Notes under the pieces: generated by a model
Told to the model about the DNA's origin: nothing
The model's input: only the letters and a program-made list of their open reading frames with translations
Database searches by the model: none
Position numbers and translations under genes: made by a program
Shown: in pieces, positions 32,151 through 43,251 of the stretch
Layout: every line of letters begins with the position of its first letter
Numbering within the stretch: the first letter of the stretch is position 1
Source of the DNA: Leptobrachium leishanense
Taxonomy: Eukaryota; Chordata; Amphibia; Anura; Megophryidae
Assembly: GCA_009667805.1 (NCBI GenBank)
Contig: CM019064.1
Coordinates: forward strand, 379,623,120 to 379,687,119
Length of the DNA stretch: 64,000 nt
Direction of reading: 5' to 3'

Positions 32151-32789
32151 CTCCCACTCCAAAGGAGGTCCGCTGGAGGAGAACAAATTGAATAATAACC
32201 TATTTGAGGTAGGAATCATAGTGTAGTGAGCGGACAGGGTAGTAATGCATATGGTGAAACCTTTAAAAATGTGGGAAAGTTAGAAAGGGGATTATTCAGG
32301 AATATATTCTACCAATTGGAAACAACAGATTTTGAGAGAGGTTTTGATAACTGAAGATCACAGGTCTTTAACGTGTGAATCAGCAGTGCACGTGGCATAG
32401 AGGACATGCAGAGGTCGACAGCAGACAGGAGAGTTTCATAGAGAGTCACATGAATATCTCCTCATGTAGTGGTAAAGATATGGACTGTAAAAACAAATGA
32501 AGATTTGCCCAGAAGGATTGCCAGATCCACCATACCTTGTCCTCATACAGGTGGATTTGAGTAGTTGTTAAATGTTGTGTTATAAACCTTCTATCCAACA
32601 ATGTTTCTACACAAAATGTATCAATAAAGTTTTGCCAGGAAGAAATACTGGGGATTTCTCTGTGTTTCAAGTATGTTCCTGGCACAGATCAACAAATCAA
32701 TATGTTACAATGTTACACGTACATTGTTTAGCGTTGATTTGTTTGTAAAACATAAGGCAGCTCTTTCCATAGGCTCAGGCTGTAGGACA
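32151..32789. other. Anonymous spacer
   Basis: No coding or repeat family recognised right of the gypsy element. Confidence 0.5.
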
Positions 32790-32875
32790 GGGATCATCAA
32801 CCTTGGTTCTCCAGGTATTTTTAAAATAATTCTCCCATAATTCTCAGCCAACCCAATAAATGGCTGAACATTAAA
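32790..32875 (+). mobile_element. Half copy of the CAGGGGTCAGCAACC hAT MITE
   Basis: It starts ACAGGGATCATCAACCTTGG and matches the left half of the MITEs at 34800-34939 and 48935-49069. The right end is missing. Confidence 0.6.
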
Positions 32876-32884
32876 GGAGACATA

Positions 32885-33066
32885 CAGGGTTATTCAGACA
32901 GCGGTGAAAAGCAGGAGAATGACTGGAGAATGGAAAATTCTAGGTCAAAATAGCCGATTTGGAAAGTGAGAGGAAAGGGAGAATTTTTCTGGTTTGGCTA
33001 TTTTGACCTAGAATTTTCCATTCTCCAGTCATTCTCCTGCTTTTCACCGCTCTCTGAATAACCCCG
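32885..33066. mobile_element. Foldback MITE-E copy 1
   Basis: A 182-bp near-perfect palindrome with outer ends CAGGGTTATTCAGA, inner arms CTGGAGAATGG...AAATTCTAGGTCAAAATAGCC and complements. It could fold into one long hairpin. Confidence 0.9.
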
Positions 33067-33890
33067 ATAGTTTCAAAACACCTGGGGCCCTATTCCGAGG
33101 TTGACATAAAAAAAAATGGAGTTGGCAGGCATGTACAGGCTATCGGGACTACCGGGAGATTTCTTGTGAGCTGATGGCTCAGTGGGCCGCTGCCAGTTTC
33201 TTGAATTAGCAGCTCCGGTATCAGACTCTTGGAGTTAATGTCCGGAGCTTGTCTGACCGCTAACCGTGGCCGAAGCACTCCAGCGTGCCTTCCATTTGTA
33301 TAGCACACGTTTGGGAAACGACATGCTGCACTGGCGCTGCCCTCTCCAGCGAGACTTCCGAAACTCACTACTACCTCTCCTCACACCATGTGATGTTGAA
33401 GCATGCAGAGGAGGCCAAAGATGGGTGCAGTCAAGTGGGACTCCATCAGGACAGAGAAGCTGCCTGCAGAGGTGCTGGTGAGTGCCCACTGTCAGTCACT
33501 CAGACTCAGTTATATTGTTTATGTGCAGCTAGCTGGGAAAACAAGTTTTTCAAAAGTCCAAACCACAAGATAATTGCACATCCCGATGTTAGAACAATAG
33601 GACAAAAGATACGGCAGTTTGTATTATTAGGATGGTTTATAGTTGGAAAAAACTGAGTTTGCTGGTGGACAGCTGACACCACCTTCACAGACAGAGCACT
33701 CAAGAAAATGTTCACATCGAAGAATGGTTTCCACTGGCTGTAGAGAAGTCTTAGTTCCTCATCATAAAGCTCAACAGAGGTTATTAAAAAACAAACAAAC
33801 AATAATGAAGCTATTTATCTGCAGAAGAATTGTATAAACAGAAAGTCTGTTTGTGGAATATATTGAATTATCAATTTTGTAGGCGATAAA
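33067..33890. other. Anonymous region
   Basis: Somewhat more GC-rich around 33240-33480. Several overlapping open frames exist but none has recognisable motifs. A GTGAGT string at about 33478 could be a splice donor by chance. Nothing supports a gene. Confidence 0.45.
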
Positions 33891-33968
33891 GTAGGTGGAG
33901 CTGTAGAAACAGTTGGTGGGTGGAGCTGTAGAAGCAATTGGTGGGTAGAGCTGTAGAAACAGTTTTCC
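33891..33968 (+). repeat. Short minisatellite, three ~32-bp units
   Basis: GTGGAGCTGTAGAAACAGTT appears three times with small changes. Confidence 0.85.
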
Positions 33969-34077
33969 GACACTCCCTATACATAACGATTGAAGGAAAC
34001 AGTGCTCAGTTTACCAAATAATCATGACTATGGCAAGGGAGAGCAACCTTGGTCCTTTAGATGTTTTGAATTAATTG

Positions 34078-34676
34078 GTAGTAACTACCAGGGGTGCAGA
34101 GGGTGCCACCGCACCCGGGGCCTTGAGTCTGAGGGTATATATATATATTATTTTTTAAATTTATTTTATATTTATTTGTGAGTTTTACCTTGGAGCTCTG
34201 TGATACGCTCATACACACCACATATTACTATGAGTTTTGTTGCTGTAAACCTCTGTGATTTACACTGATACACGCTGCACATTACTGCGTTATTGCTGTG
34301 GAGCTCTGTGAGATACACATAGTGCACATTACACTAAAAATGGGATGGACTGGAGAGATCATAGTGAACCTGAGTCATGGGTTCAATCCCAGCAAGCAAC
34401 CTCTCCAGTAAGTGTCCTTGGGCAAGACACCTAACGGTACATATTCGTCACCCAGGACATACTTCAAAACGAGAGATATCTCAATGTATCCTTCCTGGTA
34501 AAATCCTTTCTCAAAAAAAAACCTGGAAAAAAAATGGGACACTGGAGTCAACATTGTGGACCTGGAGGGGACCAATGCATGTTGACGGGAGGGGGGACAA
34601 AATATATGTTTTTGCCTAAGGTGGGGGGGCCGTCATGGTTCCTGCACCTGGGCCCTGAGGTTTCTAGTTACGCCTT
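34078..34676. mobile_element. hAT-like element with a SINE inside
   Basis: The ends GTAACTACCAGGGGTGC and CCTGAGGTTTCTAGTTAC are imperfect inverted repeats of the type seen at many amphibian and fish hAT relics. Inside are a degenerate GCTGTGGAGCTCTGTGA array (34178-34330, also seen at 41070-41110) and a SINE (34333-34508). The target duplication was not resolved. Confidence 0.55.
34333..34508 (+). mobile_element. tRNA-derived SINE with V-like core and Rex1-like tail
   Basis: A tRNA-like head has the box-B phrase GGTTCAATCCC at 34380-34390. The core AGTGTCCTTGGGCAAGACAC (34411-34430) resembles the conserved centre of V-SINEs. The tail from about 34450 is the Rex1-like LINE tail (GAGAGATATCTCAATGTAT, TTCCTGGTAAAATCC). 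Confidence 0.75.
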
Positions 34677-34677
34677 T

Positions 34678-34774
34678 GCCCCCAGTTGTTTCTGAACTAC
34701 AACTCCTATGATTTTCTGCCCATGTATCGTAATCAAAGAATTCTGGAAATTGTAGGCGTTCAACATCTGGGGGC
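34678..34774 (+). mobile_element. Small MITE J, copy 1
   Basis: About 97 bp, with ends GCCCCCAG.TGTTTCTG and AACATCTGGGGGC forming inverted repeats around CTACAACTCCTATGATT. An inverted copy is at 59442-59544. Confidence 0.7.
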
Positions 34775-34799
34775 AGCTTTTAAGATGAAAGTCGTAGAG

Positions 34800-34939
34800 C
34801 AGGGGTTGGCAACCTTTTGCCCTCCTCCAGATGTTTGGAACCTAAATCCCCCATGATGCTCAGATACTCATTAGCTTGGTCGAGCCTCAGGGAGATGTAG
34901 TTCCAAAACATCAGGAAGGCCAAGGTTGTTGAATCCTTG
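34800..34939. mobile_element. hAT MITE of the CAGGGGTCAGCAACC family
   Basis: 140 bp, starting CAGGGGTTGGCAACC and ending in a degraded complement. The flanks TCGTAGAG and GCGTAGCA agree at five of eight positions. It matches the perfect-TSD copy at 48935-49069. Confidence 0.7.
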
Positions 34940-35297
34940 GCGTAGCAGGAATAAACCTCCTCACAATAGCAGGGTCAATTTAACTGAACTGTGGAAAGAA
35001 CCAACGCCACCCTGTACACATTGCCACATGGGTTCTTAAAATAACATGACCTGTTTCTGTAATATAAACAACCTCGGAGGTAAAAGGTGTTGAGCAATAT
35101 GGTGCATGATGATGGCATGAGTCAATTCTTTCCCAACTTCCCCGTCTTGTTATTTCCACTCCTTGCCAACAGATACAATTAGAAGATCAGATCAAGGATT
35201 GTAGAAATAATATTAAGATGCTTCCTTTTTTTACAGATAAAATATAGAGAAGGTGTCCAATATATAACGTTAGCTAATGTTACGGCTAGACTCTAAA
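34940..35297. other. Anonymous spacer
   Basis: No repeat or gene recognised. Confidence 0.5.
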
Positions 35298-35953
35298 GGG
35301 GTTATTCAGAGAGCACCAAATTTCAACAAAACAGGGTACCCAAAGTGATCCGCCGAATGCAGCCGATGATCCGCCGAACATACTGCTGACCCGCCACCAA
35401 ACAAGGAAAAAAAAAAAAAAAGGAAATAATATGTAAGGTCCTATGATATGAATAATAAAAAGGTCTGTTACATAATAAAAAAAAAACGCTATTTAAATTA
35501 TTATTTTTTTAATAAAAAATTGCCCAAAAAAATGCTGAAAAATATCTAAAAGAAAAAAAAAAATAAATGAATACAAATAATTATTTTCATTTGCAGCAAA
35601 AAGTAATGGTTTAATAAGAAAATAATAATAGAAAAAAAAATAGGGATTTTTTTTTTACATTGAAACTTATGGTATTTGCCTATTTAAACCCGGCGAATGA
35701 AACAAAACAAAAACAAAACAGGGCATTTCACCAACTTCTCAGATGTTCGGCCTTCTCTGAGTAGATTAACTGTTACTTCTCAATGAGGAATGTCACTGCT
35801 GCTGAATTGCACAGTAGTTCTCTGGCAATGCGCCAATTATTTGGCAAATTGCCACCTTTTTGAATAGCCGAATTGCTACGAAATTGCACCGTATGGGAAA
35901 ATTCACCATTCGGTGCAATTCAATGGCCAATTTGGCTCTCTTTGAATAACCCC
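35298..35953 (+). mobile_element. MITE-C copy 1
   Basis: 656 bp between GGGGTTATTCAGAGAGC and its complement. The GC-richer arm (CCGCCGAATG, CCGCCGAACA) is followed by a very A/T-rich centre with homopolymers, then CGGCGAAT-type sequence. No coding. It directly abuts MITE-A copy 7. Confidence 0.75.
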
Positions 35954-35956
35954 TAA

Positions 35957-36383
35957 GGCTGGGATCAGACAAGCGCATTTTTAACGTGCGTTTAGGTGCA
36001 CTTAATCATGGCCGCAGTAGCAGCAAATGACGTGCAATGACGGCCAATATACGAAGTACGGCCGCAGGAAAGTGCGGCCGCGCAACGCAAGCGGCAAACA
36101 AACGCATTTTTTCGAGAACGCAGAACTGCTAGTACTGACGTACAGAGTGTGATGCGTCAGCTAGGGGCGTGTTTGCGTGATTAGGAGACGTCAGGCGCTG
36201 CTAATGTCTGGCCAACATAACGTCCAGACGCAAAAAGTGTTTTATTGACAATCCGGAAAAAAATCACGCACGAAAATGCGCATCGTATGACCGCTTTCGC
36301 GCATTCTGTGAAAAAACACGTCAATGAATTCGGACACACTTTTTTGCAGACGACGCGAAAAATGCGTTCGTTTGACCCTAGCC
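35957..36383 (-). mobile_element. MITE-A copy 7
   Basis: 427 bp with TAA left and TTA right. Its left flank TAA is immediately next to the right terminus of MITE-C copy 1. Confidence 0.9.
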
Positions 36384-36830
36384 TTAAGAAGCAATCTCCC
36401 ATTACCAATCACCAGTCAATCTCATTTCCACCTGTTGGCAGGAGTGATCTCTATATAACCTAAAAAAATTAAGGTTGTTATGCGCAAAGTAACACTGCAG
36501 CAGCTAAGTTCTCTGTAGTTGTTTGCAATGATAAAATAAATCACTGTTGTTGTAACTATGGTGAAATTCAGCTATACACAGAACAAAATTCAACAACGGT
36601 AGGGGAAGCTCTTGTATATAATGGCAAAGATTGCTGAACAATGGTACCACCAGTATTCTTCCGTAAAATAAGTCATCAGAAAATAATCTTCATTTAGTAA
36701 TTTTTCTCCATTGTTTGCAACAACTGTTAATATGGCAATTTTAAAATGACGATCTCAACTCTAACAAAAACAAAACGAAAAAGGCTGTAGCCATACAGTA
36801 TTCGACTGAAACTGAGGTGGAAATTGCAAA
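36384..36830. other. Anonymous spacer
   Basis: No repeat or gene recognised. Confidence 0.5.
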
Positions 36831-37852
36831 TTGCAATTCCTTCCTACCTCTCTCTTCGCTCCTTCAGTGTCTCCTTCGCTGGTGCTTCTTCACCACAGCT
36901 TCCTCTCTCAGTTGGGGTGCCTCAAGGCTCTGTTCTGTGTCCCCTACTCTTCTCAATCTATACTGCCTCTCTGGGCAACCTCAGTACTTCCCATGGACTC
37001 CAATATCATCTCTATGCTGACGACACCCAAATCTAACCTTTCCTCCCCCGATCTCTCTTCTCCTGTGTTGGACCGTGTTACAGCCTGCCTGTCAGCTGTC
37101 TCCGATTGGATGACTTCCCGTTTCCTAAAGATCAACCTCTCTAAAACTGAACTTCTCGTCTTCCCTCCCTCTAGATCCTCCATTTTAGTACCCATTTCCC
37201 TTCAGGTGAATGGTGCCACTATTACTTCTACCGCTCAGGCTTGCTGCCTCGGGGTCCTCTTGGACTCCAATCTATCCTTTACTCCACACATTCAGTCACT
37301 AACCAAAACCTGCTACTTCCACCTAAAAAAACATTGCGCGCATCCGCCCCTTTCTTAATCAGGACTCTACTAAAATGCTCATCCAAGCTCTTATCTCCTG
37401 TCTAGACTACTGTAACCTCCTTCTCTCTGGCCTTAAGAGATCCCAGATTCTCCCTCTGCAGTCTAATAAATGCCTATGCCAGACTAATAGACCTCACCTC
37501 ACATCCCGCACCTCACTCACTTTGTCAATCTCTACACTTGCTCCCTGTTTCCTTCAGAATCCAATTCAAAATTCTGGTCCTCACTTACAAAGCTTCTCCA
37601 TAACCGCACCCCTGCCTACAGCTCCTCCCTTATTAGCAGGTACATCCTGTCCCGACCACTTCATTCTGCCAATGGTCTGATGTTATCAGCTCCTTGTACC
37701 CGAACGCCCAACTCCTGCCTTCAGGACGTCTACCGAGCTGCCCCCTTTCTATTGAACTCCCTCCCCTGCAGTATCAGACTCTCCCCATCTCTCCAAGACA
37801 TCGCTGAAAACCCATTACTTTAGGGAAGGCTATCGGCTCACTCAATAATTTA
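36831..37852 (+). pseudogene. L2-like RT fragment, plus strand
   Basis: The RT box is intact (YADDTQ, near 37014-37031), but the frame changes at about 37030 and again near 37350. The conserved Gly of VLGP is Cys here. C-terminal pieces such as LIQALISCLDYCNLLLSGL are in a further frame. Confidence 0.85.
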
Positions 37853-39197
37853 TTATTATTATTATTCTTTATTTATAAAGCGCCAGCATATTCCGCAGCG
37901 CTGTACAATAGGCACAGTATAGACAGGTCTACAATACATTGAACAACATTTGACAAACAGTACAGGAGGAGATGAGGGCCCTATTCCCGTAGGAACTCAC
38001 AATCTGGGAGGGTTGGGGTTGGAAACAGGAGGAGAGGACTGCAAGGTGAGAGTGATTGATGGTTGTGTCAGTGAGTTGGGTGATAGGCTTCCCTAAATAG
38101 GAATGTTTTAAGGTAGCGTTTGAAGGAAGAGAAATTAGGGAAAAGTCTGACCATACGAGGGAGAGCGTTCCAGAGAGTGGGGGCTGCACGTGAGAAGTCC
38201 TGCAGTCTATCATGGGAAGAGGTGATGCAGGGAGACGCTAGGCGCAGGTCACTGTTTGACCTTAGGGAGCGGGCTGGGGTGTATTTAGTGATTAGTGAGG
38301 ACAGGTAGTGAGGGTTTTATAGGTCAGGGTAAGGATTTTAAATTTAATTCTGCAGTGGATGGGGAGCCAGTGAAGGGACTCGCAGAGGGGAGCGGCAGAG
38401 ACAGAGTGGCGAGTGAGGTGAATTAGCCTGGTGGAGGTGTTCAGGATGGATTGTAGGGGGGAGAGGCGGGGAGAGGGAGGCTGGATAAGAGATTATTGCA
38501 ATAGTCAAATCGGGAGATTACCAGGGCGTGTATGAGTTGTTTTGTGGTGACAGCGGTAAGAAATGGTCGAATTTCGGGAAATATTACGTAGTTGGTATCG
38601 GCAGGAGGAGGAAAGAGACTTGATGTGGGGGATGAAGGAAAGAGCAGAGTCAAGTGTAACTCCAAGACAGCGAACTTGGTTTGATGGGGAGATGGTCATA
38701 CCCTCCACCATGATAGAGAAGTCAGGAGGTGGGGAGGCATTAGAGGGAGGAATAAGTAGGAGCTCCGTCTTGGACATGTTGATCTTTAGGTGGTGGGAGG
38801 CCATCCAGGAGGAGATGCCAGATAAATAGTCACTGACTTTGGAAAGGACAGGGGTAGAGAGGTAGATCTGAGTGTCATCAGCGTAGAGGTGGTAATTAAA
38901 GCCAAAGCTGTTAATGATTTTGCCCAGGGAGGAGGTGTAGATGGAAAAGAGCAGAGGACCAAGGACAGAGCCTTGAGGTACACCAACAGATAGAGGCAAT
39001 GAAGAGGAGGAGTTACCAGCAAAGGACACAGAGAAGGACCTGTTGGATAAATAGGAGTCAACCAAAGCGAGTGCAGTGTCACCGAGACCAAGAGAGTTGA
39101 GGGTCTGTAGAAGGCGGGGGTGGTCAACAGTGTCAAAAGCAGCCAAGAGGTCAAGCAGGATGAGAATAGAATAGTGGCCGTGTTTTTTAGCAGTTAA
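37853..39197 (-). mobile_element. Inserted L2-like LINE, minus strand
   Basis: The minus strand runs from RT ([16 protein letters not shown]) to the tail CAGCGCTGCGGAATATG...GCGCTTTATAAATAAAG and (AAT)n. It is the same subfamily as the copy at 62.8-63.45 kb. It interrupts the plus-strand L2; the exact target duplication was not resolved. Confidence 0.88.
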
Positions 39198-39212
39198 TGC
39201 CCCATTCTTCAT
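38505..39212 (-). pseudogene. L2 reverse transcriptase fragment
   Basis: The open frame covers [12 protein letters not shown] (first catalytic Asp), [18 protein letters not shown] and [14 protein letters not shown] (catalytic Asp pair), then [15 protein letters not shown] and [11 protein letters not shown]. The core motifs are intact. The endonuclease and RT N-terminus are missing by 5' truncation, and the C-terminal part shifts frame near 38510. The first dozen codons lie in the neighbouring L2. Confidence 0.88.
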
Positions 39213-39425
39213 CTCTTGCTCCTTCCCACACTGCCCACATGCACCCCATTACTTCTTGTACTCTATTCACCCTCACCTAGCGTGTCACCCCTCTCCTCTT
39301 AGATTGTAAGCTCTCAAGTAGGGTCTTCTCTCCTACTGTTGGTGTGTATAACGTGTATGTATATTTGTCCCATTGTACAGCGCTGCGGAACTTGTTGGTG
39401 CTTTACAAATACTTGTAACTGTTTG

Positions 39426-39668
39426 AGTGCGCTCGTGTGCACCCAGCCTGAGTGGAAGGAACGTCTGTGAGAGTTGACGTTCCTTCCACTCAATGCCCGC
39501 CTGCACCCCCCTCAGCACTTTGCAGCATCGTTGACGCGCATACAACGCATCGACGGGGAGGATCTCTAGCTTGACGCATGCTATGCGCAAACTTCGTGCG
39601 CACGCACGCACAAGCATGTGACCGGCCCCCGTCGCAGCATCGCATGGCGCACTAAGTGCACCCGGCCT
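39426..39668. mobile_element. MITE-D copy 1
   Basis: It includes an inverted pair GGAAGGAACGTC / GACGTTCCTTCC and CpG-rich GACGCGCATACAACGCATC sequence, and ends GCACCCGGCCTAA. It is related to 45537-45872. The left part starts with what looks like another element's right end (GCTCGTGTGCACCCAGCCT). Confidence 0.55.
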
Positions 39669-40622
39669 AAGTGAATAACCCCTTTTAGAAGATTTGTAAC
39701 CCTGGGCTTAAGCCTACGTCAGCTTTCACTGAACAAAATATGCTTCGAGACTTCAGCTATTGACCTTTTCTTTGGTTACCCAGGAGTCACGAGCCCACCA
39801 GTATCATAGCACACAAATCCCATGCTAACTAAAATGGTCCTCATTCTTATCCCATCAGCTGAGGATGTTGTAGAGTACCCCTGCTTTGCAGTTGCCACGC
39901 CAATTGCGTCCTTACAATCCCGGAGCTCAGGGACTTATTCAGGATGTCAGCCTGGTGTAGGAGGTCAGCCCTAGCTGAGGGACTTCCATGCCCAGTGAAA
40001 TCCCATTACAGGAGATACAGGGTCAGGGATCCCTTGGAACCATAAGTCCCAGAAGTTCCTATAATAAAACATGACTTCAAATAGTGTTTAAATGTGATGA
40101 GCAAAAATGGTGAAAATGATCTCTGCACACGGGGGTGAAATGGCTCAGCAGCGAAGGGGTTAAAAGGAGTATTTATTTTTTAGTATAATTTAGTATAAAT
40201 AGTACAAATTGTAAATAGTATAATTTTGTTTATAGATGGATAGTTGTAACAGAATAAAAAGAACGCTATTTTCTATGTGAACGTTAAGATGAGAACTTTT
40301 ATTGTTTCCAAAAACAAATACGGGTATAGAAAGAACAGAAACTATTATAAAGCATAATCAGAGCAACCATTGAATATTCTAAAAAGAATAAAATGTAAAA
40401 TGAGGATTGTGGAGGCGTTATGTGCTGGGAAGAGAGAGACAAAAGAAAAACAAATGAAAGGTGGGGGGGCTTGATTGTTTCCAGCAACCTCATAGTATGG
40501 GCGACACCATACCAAGCATACCAGCTTTCCCGTGTGTCTTTTCAAACTGAGAAATAATGTCTTTAGCTGTGAGTTTCTTATAGTACTGTATGTGCCTTTT
40601 TTGTGTGTAAGTATCACAGAGG
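39669..40622. other. Anonymous region
   Basis: No gene or repeat family recognised. The overlapping minus-strand frames at 40299-40747 partly run into the next hAT element and have no protein character. Confidence 0.5.
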
Positions 40623-41481
40623 CAGGGGCGGACTGCCCGTGGGTCAGTAAGGGCCCGGTTTGGGGCGACACAGTGGGCCCCCGCCGGTTTCCCTCGGCCT
40701 CTGATCATAGAAATTAACAGGCAGCCAGCGGCGCACTGTGAAAACACCGCGGTGGCGCCTGCGCCGCTCCTGAGGGGCAGCGCCAGTGCAACGTGCCTGC
40801 TCCAATGTTAGACTGGGATGCAGGCACGCTACAGGTGCCACTGCAGCATTTTCGGAGTGCGCTGCTGGCTGCCTGTTAATTTCTATGATCAGAAGGAAAC
40901 TGACGGGGGCCCAATGTGTCTTCCCAAACCGGGCCCCTACTGACCCACGTCCCGACAGAGCTGGTGAGCAATGGGGGGGCAGGGCAATTCATATCCATGT
41001 TTGAGCTGCTGGGGGCAATTCATATCCATGTGTGAGCTGCTGGGGGCAATATATATCCATGTGTGAGCTGCACATTACTGTGGGTTTTATTGCTGTGGAG
41101 CTCTGTAATGTGCAGTGTGTCAGGATTGTACAGTATCTTTTAAAGTGATCGGCAGTTTCCCACATTTTCCACAGGGACTTTCTGTGCCGGGGTGTAGCCT
41201 TAGCTGCAATGAGTGGGTGATGGCCACCGCACTGCTGCAGCAGCCATCTGTAAGTATGGTGGAGGGGGCACAATTCGCTGCTGGGTCCAAGTGGATTTTC
41301 AAAAAGGTTATTTTTAGGAGTTCAGAAATAAATTCTTTAGCACAATAATGTACATGTGGTCAGTGGGTGTTGCCTTGTAGGGGATGTTTTTTTATGGGTG
41401 TGGCCTCCTGTGGGTGAAGAACAAGAGGGCCCCATGACCTCCTATTGCCCAGGGGCCCCATTAGTTGTCAGTCCGCCCCTG
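40623..41481. mobile_element. hAT-type element with an internal palindrome
   Basis: Ends CAGGGGCGGACTG / CAGTCCGCCCCTG with a perfect 8-bp duplication CACAGAGG (40615-40622, 41482-41489). The left 110 bp is repeated in reverse at about 40856-40955, forming a GC-rich foldback. The right half has GAGCTGCTGGGGGCAAT tandem units (41003-41070). No transposase coding. Confidence 0.9.
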
Positions 41482-41789
41482 CACAGAGGATTTGCCCATG
41501 TTCATGCAAGCGGCAGTATAAGCTTGCTGTGTTACTTTGTGGAACAGGTGGTAATTATTTCATTAGTTGTAAGTACATTTAGGAGTAAAGGAAAATGTGA
41601 ATCTGGCGCTTTTACTAAGTACATTTAGTAAGGCACGGCCAGGATCAAAGAGAGGCATATTTATTATGATGTCTTAAATATTGTTGGCATCCTCCCAAAA
41701 AACCCACAATTACATTCCCACGTCACCAAGCATGAAGTAGAAAACCTTCCTCTCCATATACTCTTGAAAACAGGATGTACCGGCTGGAT

Positions 41790-42335
41790 GCAGTAGAGGT
41801 AACATCACTACTCAATAACCGTGGAGACCCAGGGTCGTATCCCAGCGAGAGCATCTCTCCAGTAAGTGTCCTTGGGCAAGACACCTAACGGTACATGCTT
41901 GCCTACCACACAATATTGGCTGTGGAGTCCAGTGGTAACATCTCTGCCCTTCAACTATGGAGAAGCAAGTCAAAATCCCATTCAGCACATTCCCTCCAAT
42001 ACAACTGTGAGAAGCAAGTCACGACTTTACAAGAAGGGGGTTCAACCTAACCACCAGGCCGCTGATCTACAATCAAGGAAAGCGACTCGATACCACTCAG
42101 AAGATGCCACCAGTGAGTGTCCTTGGACAAGACACCTAACAATATGGATGCACCTACCTCACAAAATACTTGTACATCTCATAGATTGTACGTTCCTTTG
42201 GGAACAGGGTCCCCCTGAATCAGGTCATGTAATCCATGGTGGTATTCCAATGTATCAACTCCTTGTAACTCCTTGATCTTGTGAAGTGCTGCGGAATTTG
42301 TGGCGCTATATAAATAATTTATAATAATAATACAG
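41790..42335 (+). mobile_element. Double-headed SINE with L2-like tail
   Basis: First unit: box-B-like GGGTCGTATCCC (41832-41843) and the core AGTGTCCTTGGGCAAGACAC (41865-41884). A second head follows with its own core (42116-42135, one change). The end is an L2-type tail: TAGATTGTACGTTCC, GTGCTGCGGAATTTG, GCGCTATATAAATAA and (ATA)n. It looks like a tandem or template-switched pair of SINE heads sharing one tail. Confidence 0.75.
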
Positions 42336-42336
42336 T

Positions 42337-43251
42337 CAGGGTTATTCAAACATCGTAATTCAAAGAGTTCCGAATGGCTGGAGAAAGGTAACTGAACGCT
42401 GAAAATCAACGTTCGGTTACCTTTCTTGGCCATTCGGCTATCCAGAGAGCAGGCAATACACCAAATCCTGGCGAATTGCCTGCACATTCGGTGCCTGTTC
42501 GAGGGCAGTGAAATCCCCATTAAAAAGCACTGCTTCGGCTATTCAGATAACACAAACCAGCAGTGAAAGGTTCCCGAAATGCCCTGCCATTCGGTGGTTT
42601 AATTCGGCAGGTTTATTCAGGCGAATCCCATTGGCTTCAATGTTAAAAATATTCCCGTTTTAATTCAATATCTAATAAACCATTCATTATAAAATTCTGC
42701 AGTAAAGAGTCTCTTTATAGATTTTTTAGGATATTTTAAGCATTTTTCTGGATTTTAAGTTTTTTGTAAAAAAAAAGTCAGATTTTTTTTATTTATTTTT
42801 TAAGTTTACTTATTTTTTCTGTAACAGTCCTTTTTATTATCATTCATTGGACCACATATGTAAATTCCAGACATTTTCGCTCAGTATTTTCTTTGCAAAC
42901 AGCGTTTCACTTTTCAAACATTCAAGCCAACTTGTTTCCTAATTTATTCACTTCACTCGTCTGCGGTGTCGGCTTTTTCCGGCGGCTGCGCTACGTGTGA
43001 TCGGCTCCTGCTCAGGTTTTTCCACGTCTTCGGCGGGTTAATCCAGATGTTTTTGCGGGTTTTCGGCGTGCATTCGGCGGGTTTTTGCAGTGACTTTTGG
43101 TCGGGTTTGCGGCAGCTTTTCCCTGCGGTTCGACGACCCTGTGGTGCTTGCTGAATACACCGCAGGGTCGCCGAAATGGGATTGCCGAATCGCAGAGAAC
43201 GAAAAGTCTCCGAACATGCGGTGACTTTTCGATTCTCTTTGAATAACCCTG
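42337..43251 (-). mobile_element. MITE-C copy 2
   Basis: 915 bp between CAGGGTTATTC and GAATAACCCTG. It shares with copies 3 and 5 the phrases CAGGCGAATCCCAT, TCAATGTTAAAAATATTCCCG and GCAAACAGCGTTTCA. It directly follows the SINE tail at 42335. Confidence 0.8.

Larger units (their letters stand above)
36831..39412 (+). mobile_element. L2-like LINE, 5'-truncated, split by a second L2
   Basis: The plus-strand copy starts inside the RT ([14 protein letters not shown], then [22 protein letters not shown] and YHLYADDTQ). It continues with LKINLSKTELLVFPPS and the C-terminal domain in several broken frames to 37852. It resumes at about 39198 with its 3' UTR and the tail CAGCGCTGCGGAAC...GTGCTTTACAAAT. 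The part in between is an opposite-strand L2. This copy is a pseudogene with several frameshifts. Confidence 0.85.

Noticed and set aside
33090..33656. Possible host exon with a GTGAGT donor near 33478
   Set aside because: No recognisable protein, no paired acceptor and several competing frames; evidence is too weak.
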